DNA from: Platycnemis pennipes
Taxonomy: Eukaryota; Arthropoda; Insecta; Odonata; Platycnemididae
Assembly (NCBI GenBank): GCA_933228895.1
Contig: OW121856.1
Span: 102,771,027 to 102,835,026 of the forward strand
Direction of reading: 5' to 3'
DNA: 64,000 bases
This document shows, in pieces, positions 33,296-44,644 of the stretch (the stretch's first letter is position 1; every line of letters begins with the position of its first letter). Below the pieces are notes generated by a model that was not told the origin of the DNA, ran no database searches, and saw only the letters and a program-made list of their open reading frames with translations. The translations under genes were made by a program, and so were the position numbers.

Positions 33296-33782
33296 CACCT
33301 TCACTGATCTTGCATAACTGCGGCGTGCCGAAGGCGCGCTGCGGACCAATCAGCTGTCCCGGTGAGGGAATTCTCACCTTAACCAGCTTTATGACAGAAA
33401 ATCAGTGGGAATTTAACAGTTGCATGTAATGTGACTATGTTCCTGTTGTTTGCGTGAAGTAGAAGCTTATAAACTATGAACAAATTGAGAATTAAAACAA
33501 TATTTACAAGAGGCGAACATTGTTTCGCGCAAAGAAAACATGTTATTGCGAGGTTACTCTCATTTTGCCAATTTATTTTATTATTTTTTAAATTATTTTT
33601 GTTTTTTTTTAATTTTAATGTGCTCTGGATCTTTTGCACATATTCCTCATTGGATATGGTTTTTTTCTGTTTTTGAGGAGATTTTTTATATTTTTTCCCC
33701 CATTTTTTCCATTATAATCATTTTTTGGCATTTTAATTTTTTATTTTCTTACAAAACAACTTAAAAACTAGATGAATAAATA
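33296..33782 (+). repeat. Dispersed repeat family D, copy 1
   Basis: Begins TCTTGCATAACTGCGGCGTG and runs through GCGGACCAATCAGCTGTCCC, TTGCGTGAAGTAGAAGC and a T-rich half to AACTTAAAAACTAGATGAAT. The same sequence in the same orientation lies at 53409-53883. The ends are not inverted, and no TG...CA ends are seen. The T-rich half gives membrane-like ORFs (33476-33764) that are compositional artefacts. Confidence 0.85.
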
Positions 33783-34433
33783 ACCTTAGGTCTCCCCTCT
33801 TTATAAATGTAAGTTGAAGCCGGTGGTGGCAGTATAGATTAAAAATAAGAACTATTGGGCCAGAGTGTGTTTCGTGTGATATGCCAAAGTTCCATCAAGT
33901 TAATCCGCCAATTATCACTCTCATTCCTCCGTAGCATAGATACTTGTCCTTTCTTAATCTCCGAAGGGAATTCCATCTTTAAATCTTCATTATACCCTCT
34001 TTCTCACTGTACATTTGGTTTTAAAGCCCGTCTATCCATTCAAGAATTCTTTTCTTCCTTGATTGTTTTCCCATCAATCCAATTCTTATGTTTTGCATGA
34101 TTTTACATTTTGGGGATCCTTGCCATCATGCCTCTGTAGAGGAGAGACTTTGTACCTTCATGGTGAACACCATCTTAGCCTGTGGTAACACTGATATCGA
34201 CATGACTGGTTATTTTTAAGAAATCGTGGAAAAAGTTAAATTGCTAGGAAGAAGGATAAATGTCGCGTAGGTGCGAATGCAAATGATTCCAAAAAAGGAT
34301 AAGGCATTTGTTACGACACACGAGGAAATAGAAGTTTGAGAAAATGGGAACGATGAAGTCAGCCAAAAGAAACAATTGGCTTGATCATGCGGATTTTTTA
34401 AAAGTCACGGGCGTGGCTATTGCTCGGTAATTC
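33783..34433. other. No gene seen
   Basis: AT-rich with CT-rich patches and no shared repeat. Confidence 0.5.
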
Positions 34434-34983
34434 GCAATGGGGCGTTTACTTGGAACTGAAATCACAATTTTGTACACGAAATCGTTAGATGGTAACGAAA
34501 TACTAAGTTTAGTGAACAAATTAATCTTCCAACCACAACCATTCACTCATAAATCAAAAATTAAAATAAGCAAAAGGTGACGTCCACCGAAGAAGCTGCT
34601 TTGATGTCATTGACGTCATTTTCCTCCCGTCCTTGACTGCTTTTCGGGGAAGGGAAGGCAGTGGAGGGGAGTTCTCAGGAGGTCTGATCGCACAGATCCT
34701 GTCGCAACCGCTCCTATTGGCAGAGTCAGCTCTGTCTCCCCCCCCCCCCCATTGCGATAAGGTGATGTAGCTTTGTGAGGGCTCAGTTGTGATTGGACGA
34801 AGTCGATGACGTCAGAGGTTGCACCGCGCCCACTTTTCCGTAAGAGTTGAAAACATTAGTTTTTCGCCGCTTATAACTCGAGAAATAATTGACAGATCAA
34901 AAAACGGAAAAATACGGGTCTTTTTGTTTTTAAAAGTCTATCAGATTCGGCAATGAAAAAAATATAGTAAGCGACCCAATTTT
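34434..34983 (-). mobile_element. TIR repeat family C, copy 1 (about 550 bp)
   Basis: Reverse orientation of 37020-37560. Ends CAATGGGGCGTTTAC and GTAAGCGACCCAATT are inverted. Shared interior blocks include AACTCGAGAAATAATTGA, TTTCGCCGCTTATAACTC, GATGACGTCAGAGGTTGCAC and CTTGACTGC. It carries CRE-like TGACGTCA and CCAAT boxes. A run of 12 C lies at 34739-34750. Non-coding. Confidence 0.8.
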
Positions 34984-35389
34984 TCCGGTCGATACGTTTC
35001 GTGAGGATAGTGGTGGTCATCGTGAGTTAGTAACCCACTTCCGTCCTGAGTCTCCTGACTCCTGACCCTGGCTCGCCTACTTCCGCCAATCTTTCTCCGC
35101 CGATGGATGGTTCCGTGGGTAATTTCCAGAGGGGATCGTTTGCCGTGCATCCTATCACATATTAAACACGCTCGTAGTTTGCCTGTGGATGTCCGGGCAG
35201 ATGACGCAAAAAGGCAGGTGTCGATCAGGAACATGCCAACGAACGCATGCCTTGTGGGAGGTTAATGTCAAAGGAAGCGATAAATTACTAATTTGGAAGT
35301 GTGGAGAATTGTTGAAAAAAATAGCTCCAAAAAGGTTGTACATCCTGTTGGTGAACTCACTCACGGAGTACTGAACATATGTCTTGGAG
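34984..35389. other. No gene seen
   Basis: GC-richer DNA with short overlapping ORFs on both strands and no recognisable product. Confidence 0.45.
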
Positions 35390-35520
35390 ATATTTTCTAA
35401 GAAATAAAGCAGGAATGTAGAAACGTGAAAATTCCGGGGACATGTTTCGGGAGGACTCTAGTCCTTCGTCCAATTTGAGTCTACTTCAGCCTCGATAATG
35501 ACGAAATTTTGGAGTCTCAT
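35390..35520 (-). mobile_element. Penelope-like terminal fragment with stem plus GAAA
   Basis: The minus strand reads GGACGAAGGACTAGAGTCCT, then CCCGAAACATGTCCCC and GGAATTTTCACGTTTC with a TTTATTTCTTAG end. AGGACT pairs with AGTCCT, and GAAAC follows the stem, as in hammerhead-bearing pseudo-LTRs. The residues before the stem (GACGA) depart from the canonical CUGAUGA. Confidence 0.45.
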
Positions 35521-35884
35521 ACTCAATAAATTGGGCATGAAAACGCTTAATTTGTCGAGAATCTCACGTCACAAACCCGGCCCCCTGGAATTTGGGGAAT
35601 TTCGAATTATTGCTGAATAAAGCGCTCTCTGAATTCATTTGGCTCTAGGTATCGGCCGTATTGTATTTTCAATTGTAGGATTCTAAAAAAGTCCCGAATG
35701 GCAACCGGAGGTGAAAAATGTGGTGATTTAAAATATTATTCATTAGAATGAATAACGGTACCTATATTTCTTCGACTGATACTTTTGCCAAGTATTATCT
35801 CCCTACTTATGCACTTTTATGGCGTATTTTTAAAGATTTTGTACATTAAATAATATGATCTTGCCTAATAGTTACATTTCCACA
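35521..35884. other. No gene seen
   Basis: AT-rich with no recognisable features. Confidence 0.5.
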
Positions 35885-36075
35885 AGGAAGAAATCCACCT
35901 CGATCGGGATTCGAACCCAGGTACTCTACCTGGCCGGAGTACCTGGTAGCTAGAGTACCTGGCTGGAAATCAGGGGTCCCGGGTTCAATACCGGCCGAGC
36001 TGGGTTTCATCCCTGTGGAAATTCATGCATGTGTTAGGCATTTCAGCGGGGACTCCGCTGAGGTATTTGTAGCTG
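35885..36075 (+). mobile_element. tRNA-like inverted pair, probable SINE remnant
   Basis: Plus strand 35945-36000 has GTAGCTAGAGTACCTGG, an anticodon-like arm CCTGG-CTGGAAA-TCAGG (anticodon GGA) and a B box in CCCGGGTTCAATACCGG. Just upstream, 35893-35925 has the complement of a second B box (GATTCGAACCCAGGTACTC) in opposite orientation. Two head-to-head tRNA halves suggest a SINE fragment or rearranged tRNA pseudogenes. Acceptor stems are missing, so a functional tRNA is excluded. Confidence 0.5.
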
Positions 36076-36302
36076 GTTCGCAATCCTAGAGATTATTTTG
36101 CATCCTGAAATGCAGAGGAAGTTGATTGCTAGTAATTTCTGCCACGGATTCCAACTTGACGTCGCAAGCACCCCTTGACTACCTATATTCAAGGTAACAA
36201 GAGATGACCGAACTATAAAGTATACGCTCTTATTTCATATCATCTTCAATTTTTAACAAGTTCACAGATCACATCGAGCGAGAATATCAAATGTGATTTC
36301 CC

Positions 36303-36803
36303 AAAGTCTATTAAATGAATTGAAATGGGAATCATTGTCAGATCGCAGGTTGAAATTTAGACTTAATCTCTTCCACAAATTCCAAGGCAATATTTTCAGT
36401 GATGATGTTAAAAATATTTTACGAACCCCAACTTACTATGGCAGACTGGACCATAATCATAAAGTTAGAGAAATTGATTGCCGAACTGACCGATTCAAAA
36501 TGTCCTTTTTCCCTCGCACAATAAGAGATGCGAATAACGGTAAATATGTCCTATCGGAGAGTAGCAATGAATAGCATTGGTAGCTGCATGTTGGTATGAG
36601 TACTTAAAGCTAACCCTACTAACAGAATGTTTTTGCATGTTTGCTTTGCAATTTCTGTCTTTTTTAAATAGTGTAGTTCTGACTACTATATTAATACTAT
36701 TCCTTTTTTATGCATGATATGTAGTGCATGTTTGGTGAGCAATCACCCCCTGCCACACACCCTTGTGGTGGATTGCAGGGTATTATGTAGATGTAGATGT
36801 AGA
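36303..36803 (+). mobile_element. CR1/L2-like LINE, subfamily B, 3' fragment
   Basis: Encodes LLNELKWESLSDRRLKFRLN, then FSDDVKNILRTPTYYGRLDH and REIDCRTDRFKMSFFPRTIR before a stop at about 36572. The 3' UTR continues to CCACACACCCTTGTGGTGG and a (GATGTA)n tail at 36785-36803. The C-terminal ORF is open over about 90 codons, so this is a fairly young copy, 5'-truncated at 36303. Confidence 0.85.
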
Positions 36804-37019
36804 TGAAAGTGTTTTGACCATGTTGGAAGAAAATACAAAAATTGGACCGGACCTACAATGGTATGATTTCCTACCGAACTAGCTAATTAAAAGTGGTGTT
36901 ATTGCATGGTGTCTTAATAATTCAGGCTGTTTCAATTAGTTTGTCAAATTCCGGCTCTTTCAGTACATGGAATGGCCTCAGACCAGCTATTGTCTACTGC
37001 GTGTTTATAATGGATCCCC

Positions 37020-37560
37020 TTCAATGGGGTCGTTTGCCATATTTTTTTATTGTCGGATCTGATAGAGTTCGTAAAATAAAAAGACTCGCATTTTTCCGTT
37101 TTTTGATCCGTCAATTATTTCACGAGTTATAAGCGGCGAAAAACAGGTTTTTTCTGAAAAGTGGGCGTGGTGCAACCTCTGACGTCATCTGACTTCGTCC
37201 AATCACAACTGAGCCCTCACAAAGCTACTTCGCCTTATTGCAATGGGGGAGACACACAGCTGACTCTGCCAATAGGAGCAGTTGCGACAGCATCTGTTCG
37301 GGCAGACCTTCCGAGAACCCCCCTCCACTCTCTTTCCTTCCCCTAAATGCAGTCAAGGACGGGAGGAAAATGACGTCAATGTCATCAAAGCAGCTTTTTC
37401 GGTGGGTGTCACCTTTTGCTTATTTCAATTTTTGATTTATTAGTGAATGGCTGTGGTTAGAAGATTAATTTGTTCACTAAATTTCGTTTTTCGTTTCCAT
37501 CTAACGATTTCGTGTACAAAATTGTGATTTCGGTTCCGAGCAAACGCCCCCATTGCGGTA
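37020..37560 (+). mobile_element. TIR repeat family C, copy 2 (about 540 bp)
   Basis: Ends CAATGGGGTCGTTTGCC and AGCAAACGCCCCCATTG are inverted. Interior motifs: CTGACGTCATC, AAATGACGTCAATG, CCAATCACAACTGAGCCCTC and CCAATAGGAGCAG. Overlapping ORFs inside (37161-37435) are spurious. Confidence 0.8.
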
Positions 37561-39149
37561 AGACGTACATGGTGACATCAACTTCGCACCACAACCTAAT
37601 TTCAGTATGGATCTGTGAAGGCGTTGGTTTCGGGAAAAGAGAGGATTTCTCAGATTCCCGCGTGAAAATTGGTAGCGTGATAGATGCTTGAGGAGGGGTT
37701 GGGGACCGTAAGATTAAGAAGGGAGGGGGGACAAGGAGCCAGAGGAGACAAGAGGGAAGGTGGTTGAACGAACAAGGAAGGGGGGAAGCCCCCTGTGGTG
37801 ATGGAATCACTCCCGAGGAAGAAGTTATTTGGACGGGGAATGGCGGAAAAATTGAATTTATGCCGTTCCTTTGCCACAGGGAAAGCAGCATATCCTTTAT
37901 TTACCTTAGTCGATATAAATTTTTAATAGAGGGAGATCAAATTCATGAATATAAGTCCCGGAACCCCCTCTCATCTCGTCATTTTTAGAATTTTTTTACT
38001 ATCGTTCTTTGCTCCGGTTAGCAAACAAATTTATCCACCCCTCCCCCTAATATGTAAGGTCGGAGGGGCCGACGAAGATTTCCGAGGCCCAGAGGCCCTG
38101 CCTGGTTAGAAGAGTTTTGTGGTCTCTAATTTTTTGAGGCGGCAGTGTTTATCCAAGATTGCCTTCTCAGGCGAGAGTTTCTTGGAGGAATGCGCGGATT
38201 TATTGGGGGGGGGGATTCTAAAAAGGGTTTGGCTTCCTTAACTGCGCTTTATTATTGTGTCAACAAATGTATCCTTTAAACGGAGGAATGTTACGGGGGG
38301 CGGGAGACTCATGATTTCTCTTGATACGTAGCATTATTGAAATATTTTCCTTCCGATAATATGATGATGAGCGCGAAAGAATGGGAAATTGTACCAAGAA
38401 GAGTTTTCGATAGCATCATCGAAGCTTTCATTCTCGGAATAGAAAAGTAAGCTGTTATAAAAACGTAAGTAACTTTGGCTAGGTAACCCATGGGTAAAGG
38501 GTTCTTCAAGTCCCATCATAGGTATGATTATTTTGTGTTTGTCTTAGTGCTGAAAGATTGAGGTAGGCGCTAGGATAAACCCTTATTTGTTGGAGTACCC
38601 AAAACTCATATTTACTTCCGATGCTGCATCCATCAATTGTTTTCTATCTGTAAATTGGTTGAATGTGGCCATCTATTTTTACATCCTTGTACATCTTCTT
38701 TCCAACGTTTTACTGAATTTGACCGATAGACTTGTATCTTAATTTTCATCGAGGCGTCCTTCCTTCAATTTTGTCAACAAGTTAGAATGAACGCCATCGC
38801 TAAAACGTGTGGTAGAGGGAGTAGGTAGCCGTGAAAATAAGATTTCCAAACAAAAGACTAAGATATGGATGAGGTGAGATGAATAATTATTGGAAACTAT
38901 AAAGTTTTATTTGTTTTGAGTTCCTGGTTGCTGCGTAGAGAAAGTCTTTGAGTTTTCGATTCGCCAGATTATTTTTCTTATTTTGTCGCTTTGGTCTATC
39001 CTACTGATACAGTGTGGGGAATTAATATATATTCAGTGCCAGCTTTGATGTAGTATAGCATAATATATGTATATTTATATCTAGAAATATTAATACGGCG
39101 CGCTGCAACGCAATCTCCAATGCTCCCCAGCAATATCATTACAGTAGCT
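37561..39149. other. No gene seen
   Basis: 37690-37830 is G-rich (purine on plus). A 144-codon minus-strand ORF at 37457-37891 runs out of the family C repeat and is judged spurious. The remainder is AT-rich. Confidence 0.5.
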
Positions 39150-39549
39150 TAAGCCAGTTTCACACGATACTTGCTCCAGCACAAGACCTAGTGTGCTAGC
39201 CGCTACTTGAGGACGGAATCTAGTATGATTGGAACCGTCCTGGGACGTTTCACACGATCATCGACCTTGTGCTTGTTATGAATCGGTTATTCCATATAAT
39301 TCCGTACTAATTAAAAAAAAGAGAAGTTCGCACAGCGTCTGTAACGTGACTTGATTGGTCGATGGCTACTGGGTCCTACTAGAAATCTAGTATCGCATCA
39401 AGTATGAAATCCAGTAGCTCGCCGAGTATACTAGCTAGCATGCTTGCTCGTCAGCATACTGGTTCTATTCACACGATACTGGAAAGCTAACATACTTGCT
39501 AGTATACTCGACCTTGCGCTGGACCAAGTACCGTGTGAAACAGGCTTTA
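39150..39549. mobile_element. MITE of about 400 bp with CTAG-rich interior
   Basis: Inverted ends: left TAAGCCAGTTTCACACGATA, right complement TAAAGCCTGTTTCACACGGT. The motif TTCACACGAT recurs internally at about 39250 and 39470. The interior is crowded with CTAGTAT/ATACTAG/GCTAGC palindromes. No transposase. Confidence 0.75.
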
Positions 39550-39939
39550 GCAACATGAACTGTAGTTTTATTACGGGTTGAAATTTATATCTGTGGTATT
39601 TGTAGTGCAAGTGGCCGAGTAAAGATTTATGTAAGTTTCTTTCTTCTGCAGGTTTCTCATGAAAGATAGAATCATCGGCCATAATGGATTCAATGGATAC
39701 AATGGCTGTTTGGCCATTATTGGAGGATGGTGATACCCAGCTGCAGTGTATGGCACCATTAAGGGAAGGTATGTAATTGGACATAAATTATATTTTTGAG
39801 TAAAGGGTAAAGTTTGAACATTTAAGCCCCCTCTTTATGAAAAGCATCTTGAGGTCCGCCGTTTAATGTCGCATCCAATACACGTATTAGTATTGATCTT
39901 GAAGGGATGTTATAACGACACTCCTGGAAGAATAGGAAT
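39550..39939. other. No gene seen
   Basis: AT-rich; the ORF at 39431-39784 overlaps the MITE end and is spurious. Confidence 0.5.
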
Positions 39940-40432
39940 GGAGTCGTTTGCCATATAATTTTATTGCCGAATCTGATAGAGTTTGTAAAATAAAAAGACC
40001 CGTATTTTTCCGTTCTTCGATCCGTCGAGTCGTTCTCGAGTTGTAAGCGGCGAAAAACATGTGTTTTCATACCCTTTCGGAAAAGTGGACGTGCGAAGTA
40101 CTTGTACGTCATCCACTTGGTCAAATCACAGCTGAGACTTCGTAGCTCCTTCGCCCAATCAAAATGGGGGACACACAGCCGACTCTGCCAATGAAAGTGG
40201 TGGCGACAGGATCTGTGCGAGCAGACCTACCCTCCCCATTCCCCTCCCTTACCCTAAAAACAGTCAATGACGGGAGGTGGTTGACATGGGCGCAATCTTT
40301 TGCTTATTTTAATTTTTGATTTATGAGTGAATGGCTCTGGTTATAACATTAATTTTTCGAAAATAGTTTTCGTTTCCATCTACCGGTTTCGCGTATAAAA
40401 TAGTGATTTTGGTTCCGAGAAAATGCCGTATT
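39940..40432 (+). mobile_element. TIR repeat family C, copy 3 (right end truncated)
   Basis: Follows copy 2 from GTCGTTTGCCATAT through AAGCGGCGAAAAACATG, CCGACTCTGCCAATG and ATGGCTCTGGTTATAA to CCGAGAAAATGCC. It is more diverged: both CRE sites of copy 2 are degraded here (for example GTACGTCATCC). Confidence 0.75.
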
Positions 40433-40879
40433 TAAAATCATTTCTTGGATTTTAGCGAGAACGTTTGAATTTGGGGACAGTAAGTTAAAACTTAAAGCCA
40501 ATGTAGCAAGCCGGTCACCAGTCTAGTTTTACCTGTTTTTCTATTAGAAAAAGTGGTGAAACGAAACTGTTGTGAAAGCTTTGCCGCTCTGTCCCTAATA
40601 GTTTTTTTCTAAGTTAGTTTCATTGCAAGTAAATGCGAATGTTTGGCCACCAATCTTGGCCTTAAAACGTGCATGAAATCAACCATAGTGGTCTCTGTGG
40701 GAAGTTAGGCACACATTTTTTTCACTTAAAATGTCATCTAAATTTGGCTTTGCTCTCGGAGGAGAGACGATACTCTTTTGTTTGCAACAAGGGGTACCAC
40801 AACTTCAATAATATTCTTTGTTCTTTTGTGCAATGCACTCCCTCCCTTTGTGTAAACCATGCTCTTGTTTAAAATCTCC
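40433..40879. other. No gene seen
   Basis: AT-rich; a 67-codon ORF at 40669-40872 has no recognisable family. Confidence 0.5.
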
Positions 40880-41735
40880 CATCCATATCTAATCTATACC
40901 CACCAACCATTCCGATAAAATTAACAACACGAAGATCAAAAGCGTTGACACCATGAGGTATTTAGGTGTAACAGATGTGACTAAAGATTTATCGTGGAGA
41001 AGACACATCAGGAAAATATGCGGCCGAGCGAAGAGAAAGCTAGGATTTATAAAAAGAGTACTTAGGAAATGTGATGAGAAGACAAAAGAGCGATGTTACT
41101 TTTCACTAGTAATAGGCCCCACCTTGAATATGCAGCCAGTGTATGGGATCCTAATAAATTAGGTTTGATCAGAGAGCTAGACAGTGTGTAGCGTAGAGCA
41201 GCTAGGTTCGTTAAAAGGTGTTACTATAGGTTGAGTAGTGTTTCAGAATTAATAAAATAATTAGGGCGGGAATCATTATCAGTGCGTAGGTTAATGTACA
41301 GATTCAATTGATTAGAGAAATTTCAATCGGTTAGCTTTACTGAATATGTTAGGCACATATTAAAAACACAAGCGTATTATGCTAGACTCGATCAGATAGA
41401 CAAGATTAGGGAGATAGATTGTCGTACTGATAGATTCAAAATGGCATTTTTCCCCCGTACTATAAGAGAACAGAATAGGCAGCATAGCAAAGGGATAGGT
41501 AGGTGAAATATTTTAGTGTATTCTGTAGTGCATGATGCATGTATTGACACCTTAAATACTATATATATACTAACAATCAAGTTGCATGAGACAATATAGT
41601 TGCTTGTTTGCATGTTAGTAGTGCATGCAAAACAAGCAACAAATAAAAAACAAGTCAAGTCATGCTTAGTGATCTTCACCACCTGCCACACACCCTCGCG
41701 GTGGCTTGCAGGGTATCGTGCAGATGTAGATGAAC
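40880..41735 (+). mobile_element. CR1/L2-like LINE, subfamily A, longest A copy
   Basis: Translation begins near 40922 with NNTKIKSVDTMRYLGVT, then DLSWRRHIRKICGRAKRKLG, FIKRVLRKCDEKTKERCYFS and, after a frameshift, HLEYAASVWDPNKLGLIREL. It continues into the RRAARFVKRCYY region and REIDCRTDRFKMAFFPRTIR. The 3' UTR ends CCCTCGCGGTGGCTTGCAGG with one imperfect GATGTAGATG tail. About 40 bp of AACAAGCAACAAATAAAAAA-type sequence is inserted in the 3' UTR at about 41627-41665. Confidence 0.85.
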
Positions 41736-42310
41736 CATCAAATCAACTGGATGCAACGTTGAACTGGGGACTTGTATCAAAAAGCAAATAATCCGATGAA
41801 GACTAAATTTGTTGTTTTCGGACCGGGGGTGGGGGAGGAAGTGGTGGGGTGCGGAAGTGGGGGGTGAGCGAGATACAATTCTCTCGGCGTGTAAACGGAA
41901 CAAATATGGAAATAAAATCGACGGGGGGGTGCCGCATTGTTTCTCCAGATGCGGGAATCGGTATTTTAAAAAGGCATTTTGTTGAAGGAAATTTGTTGGG
42001 GGTGCATACATCCGGTAGGATTGATTAGCGAGGCCCCAAGATATTGACGGCCGGAAGTCTGTGACCAAGTGAGGAGATGAATTTTTCTTCGCATGCTTCC
42101 TCTTTATATTTTTCTGGCGTTATTAAAATCATAATGAAACGGTAAGTTCTTTTCATTTTTGATAAAAATGTGAAATTAACCACATTTAAACCTTTTATAT
42201 CCATGGATTTGCGCCTCGATTTTGGTTAAATTTTGAACTTCAGAGTCCCTCCTATATTTATATCGTTGTCCCTTGCCATAGTCGTTTAAAAAGTAGATTC
42301 ATCTTAGTCT
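41736..42310. other. No gene seen
   Basis: G-rich at 41820-41960, then AT-rich. The 130-codon minus-strand ORF (41676-42068) runs out of the LINE tail and is spurious. Confidence 0.5.
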
Positions 42311-42676
42311 AGATATTACCCTGCAAGCCACCATAAAGGTGTCACTAAGAGGGTGAATTCACACCAAAAATGTATTACATATCATGTATAAAAAGGATTA
42401 GTAATTATATTCTATTCTAAACTTCACAATTTAAAAAGGATAAAAATAGAAAATCAAGCATGTATTACGATGTTGTTAGTCAGCTTAGCTTAAAGTCTTT
42501 TACCAACAAGCACCCACCCATGATATATAGATTATTACACTAGTATCTATACTGTTGGATATATTTACAGCTATTCATATCACAAATTGCACGAGATAAA
42601 AAGGACATTTTGAATGTCAGTTCGACAATCAATTTCTCTAATTTTATGATCATATTCCCGTCTGCCATACTACCAT
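42311..42676 (-). mobile_element. CR1/L2-like LINE, subfamily B, 3' fragment
   Basis: The minus strand starts within the TATGG(T/C)AGAC codons (YYGRLD region), covers KIREIDCRTD and the 3' UTR, and ends near 42311. The 3' hallmark is damaged (CACCTTTATGG kept, CACAC lost). Confidence 0.8.
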
Positions 42677-42989
42677 TTTCCATTGTGATTTTCCGTCCAC
42701 AACGTCATGATGGTCTCCTTCTGCTTAAGAATATCAGCGATTTCAGTTTTGCTCACACCGAAATGAACCGCTAATTTACGCACACCACTATTTTCTTTAT
42801 CTGCATGCTCCAACACCTGCACTTTCTCTCGTAAGAAAAGACTTTTACCCTTTGGCATCGCGTAATAAAATCGAGATGCCTCCTAGCACCGTAAACTGTA
42901 TGAAATGTCACAACGCACAAATGACGGCAAGGTGGCACAGTTGGAGAGGTTCGAAAGGTACTGAAAGTGCATGATATATCGGTCATGAT
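42677..42989 (-). pseudogene. Pogo/Tigger-like transposase N-terminal HTH
   Basis: ATG at 42858 opens MPKGKSLFLREKVQVLEHAD, followed by GVRKLAVHFGVSKTEIADIL and KQKETIMTLW, ending where LINE sequence begins. The pattern 'K-x-x-L-x-L-x-E-K-V-x-V-L ... K-L-A-x-x-F-G-V-S-K-x-x-I-x-D-I-L-K-x-K' is the CENP-B/Psq-type N-terminal helix-turn-helix of pogo/Tigger transposases, which binds the terminal repeats. Only about 55 codons remain. The C-terminal HTH and DDE domain are missing, possibly displaced by the LINE copies on both sides. The region 43590-44014 may be the 5' terminal part of the same element. Confidence 0.65.
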
Positions 42990-43587
42990 ATCTTATCGGT
43001 CTAAATGATGAACTTAAGCATGTGCAGCGAAGATCAGCAAGATCTGTAAAGGGACGGTACGATAACCTTATTAGCGTAACCAGTCTATTTAATGAATTAA
43101 ATTGGGAATCATTGTCAGATCGCAGGATGAAATTTAGACTTAATCTCTTAAACAAATTTCAAGACCATATTTTCAGTGATGATGTTAAAAATATTTTCCG
43201 AACCCCAACTTACTATGGTAGACTGGACCTGATCACAAAATTAGAGGAATTGAGTGCCGAACTGGCAGATTCAAAATGTCCTGTTTTCCTCGTACAATTA
43301 GAGAAATGAATAATGGTAAATATATCCAATACGAGTGTAGCAATGGATAACATTGGTAGCTGCATGTTGGTATAAGGACTTGAAGCTAACCCAACTAACA
43401 GCTTGTTTTTGCATGTTTGCTTTGCTATTTTTATCTTTTTTAAATAGTGAAGTTTAGAACAGTATATAAATACTAATCCTTTTTTATGCATGATGTGTAG
43501 TGCATGTTTGGTGAGAATTAACCCCCTGCCACACACCTTTATGGTGGCTTGCAGGGTATTACGTAGATGTAGATAGATGTAGATGTA
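42990..43587 (+). mobile_element. CR1/L2-like LINE, subfamily B, 3' fragment
   Basis: Translation: QRRSARSVKGRYDNLISVTS, FNELNWESLSDRRMKFRLNL, FSDDVKNIFRTPTYYGRLD, then a frameshift before the usual CRTDRF block. The 3' UTR has CACACACCTTTATGGTGGC and a (GATGTA)n tail with one ATAG slip at 43565-43587. It faces the minus-strand copy at 42311-42676. Confidence 0.85.
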
Positions 43588-43589
43588 CC

Positions 43590-44016
43590 CTCGGGGCCGG
43601 GACCTCCATGGGGTGCTCCTTCATTTTGGATTAGTATTTCCAAGAATTCATCCGTGGACACCCTTTTGTTTATTCGAGTTCCCGTATTCTAGGACACACT
43701 TTCCTTCATTCCCCCACATGCGCGTTTTTGTATCTTCACAGGTTTGACCATTTTTACTGTCCTCTTTTCTCCAGCTATTCATAAACGGTATTTTTAGAGG
43801 AAATAACTTTCCATTTTTGAGAGATGGGTCAGAAAACCCATGGCGATGGTGTCCGTATTAGAGAAAAAATGTGCCCAACAAAGTGTCCGTGTCTGTAAGA
43901 GGGAGTGTTCATATACTAGAGGTTCGATCCTTATACAAATGCTTATAGGTACTTATGCCGGGGAATTGAAAACTGTCCTTAAGTCAGAGGTGTTCGTGAA
44001 CAGAGGTTTCACTGTA
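43590..44016 (-). mobile_element. Terminal region of a Tigger/pogo-like element
   Basis: Read on the minus strand from 44014: CAGTGAAACCTCTGTTCACG, then a series of GAACAC/GGACAC repeats (near 43992, 43910 and 43888). TA sits immediately outside at 44015-44016. CAGTG-type ends with TA duplications and 'AACCTCTxxTxxxGGACAC' subterminal repeats are typical of pogo/Tigger elements. The other terminus was not found. The 132-codon plus-strand ORF at 43840-44238 crosses this end and is spurious. Confidence 0.5.
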
Positions 44017-44640
44017 TATCCAAAAGGCTTAACAGTTTTCCCTATACTTACCCTACGCTTGAGGTTATTCTTTGTTTTTCGTACGTTTTCATCAAGTGAA
44101 AGAACCATTTTATGGAGTGATATATCTTTGAGAAAAAATGTTAAAATGTCTAGTGATCTCATTTGTGCCAGTGAGATGACTCCAAGAGCCATACTTGAGC
44201 TGCTGTTGGGAGCCCTTAACATAGTTACTTCTTCTTAGGATTGGGTCCTTTAATTTTATCTACAGGATATAAAAATCGTTTGGGCACAACCTTAGTCCCT
44301 CCAACTGCATCGATTCCACGCGCGGGAGGCTGCCGGGAGATATTTTATTGCGGAGGGCTCGTGCGATATTTAACGCCGACAAGATTAAATTCTTTACTGC
44401 ATCGTAAAAATGAAAGGTCCGTACATTTCATGTACAGGAAATCTCTGCAAAAAGAAAGGAATGCTTCCCGACGAAAAACAAGCTGTTCTAATGGATCGTC
44501 CAGGGGGGGGCTAACTTTTGAAAACACTTGAATCACCTGAAGCATAGGAGTTTAGGGAAACTTTGACATGGTGAAAGATTTATGACTTAATCCTGGTATC
44601 CTGAGTACCTACTCATTGAACTATGATTCGTTTTCTTTTT
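44017..44640. other. No gene seen
   Basis: Mixed composition without shared repeats; the 96-codon ORF at 44241-44531 is unrecognised. Confidence 0.45.
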
Positions 44641-44644
44641 GCAA

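Noticed and set aside
33476..33764. Hydrophobic membrane-protein-like ORFs
   Set aside because: They are translations of the T-rich half of a dispersed repeat, also present at 53409-53883.
35945..36000. Functional tRNA-Ser gene (anticodon GGA)
   Set aside because: It lacks an acceptor stem and a long variable arm, and is fused to an inverted tRNA-like half.
43840..44238. 132-codon plus-strand ORF
   Set aside because: Its first half is antisense of a Tigger-like terminal region, and it runs across the TA target site at 44015-44016.
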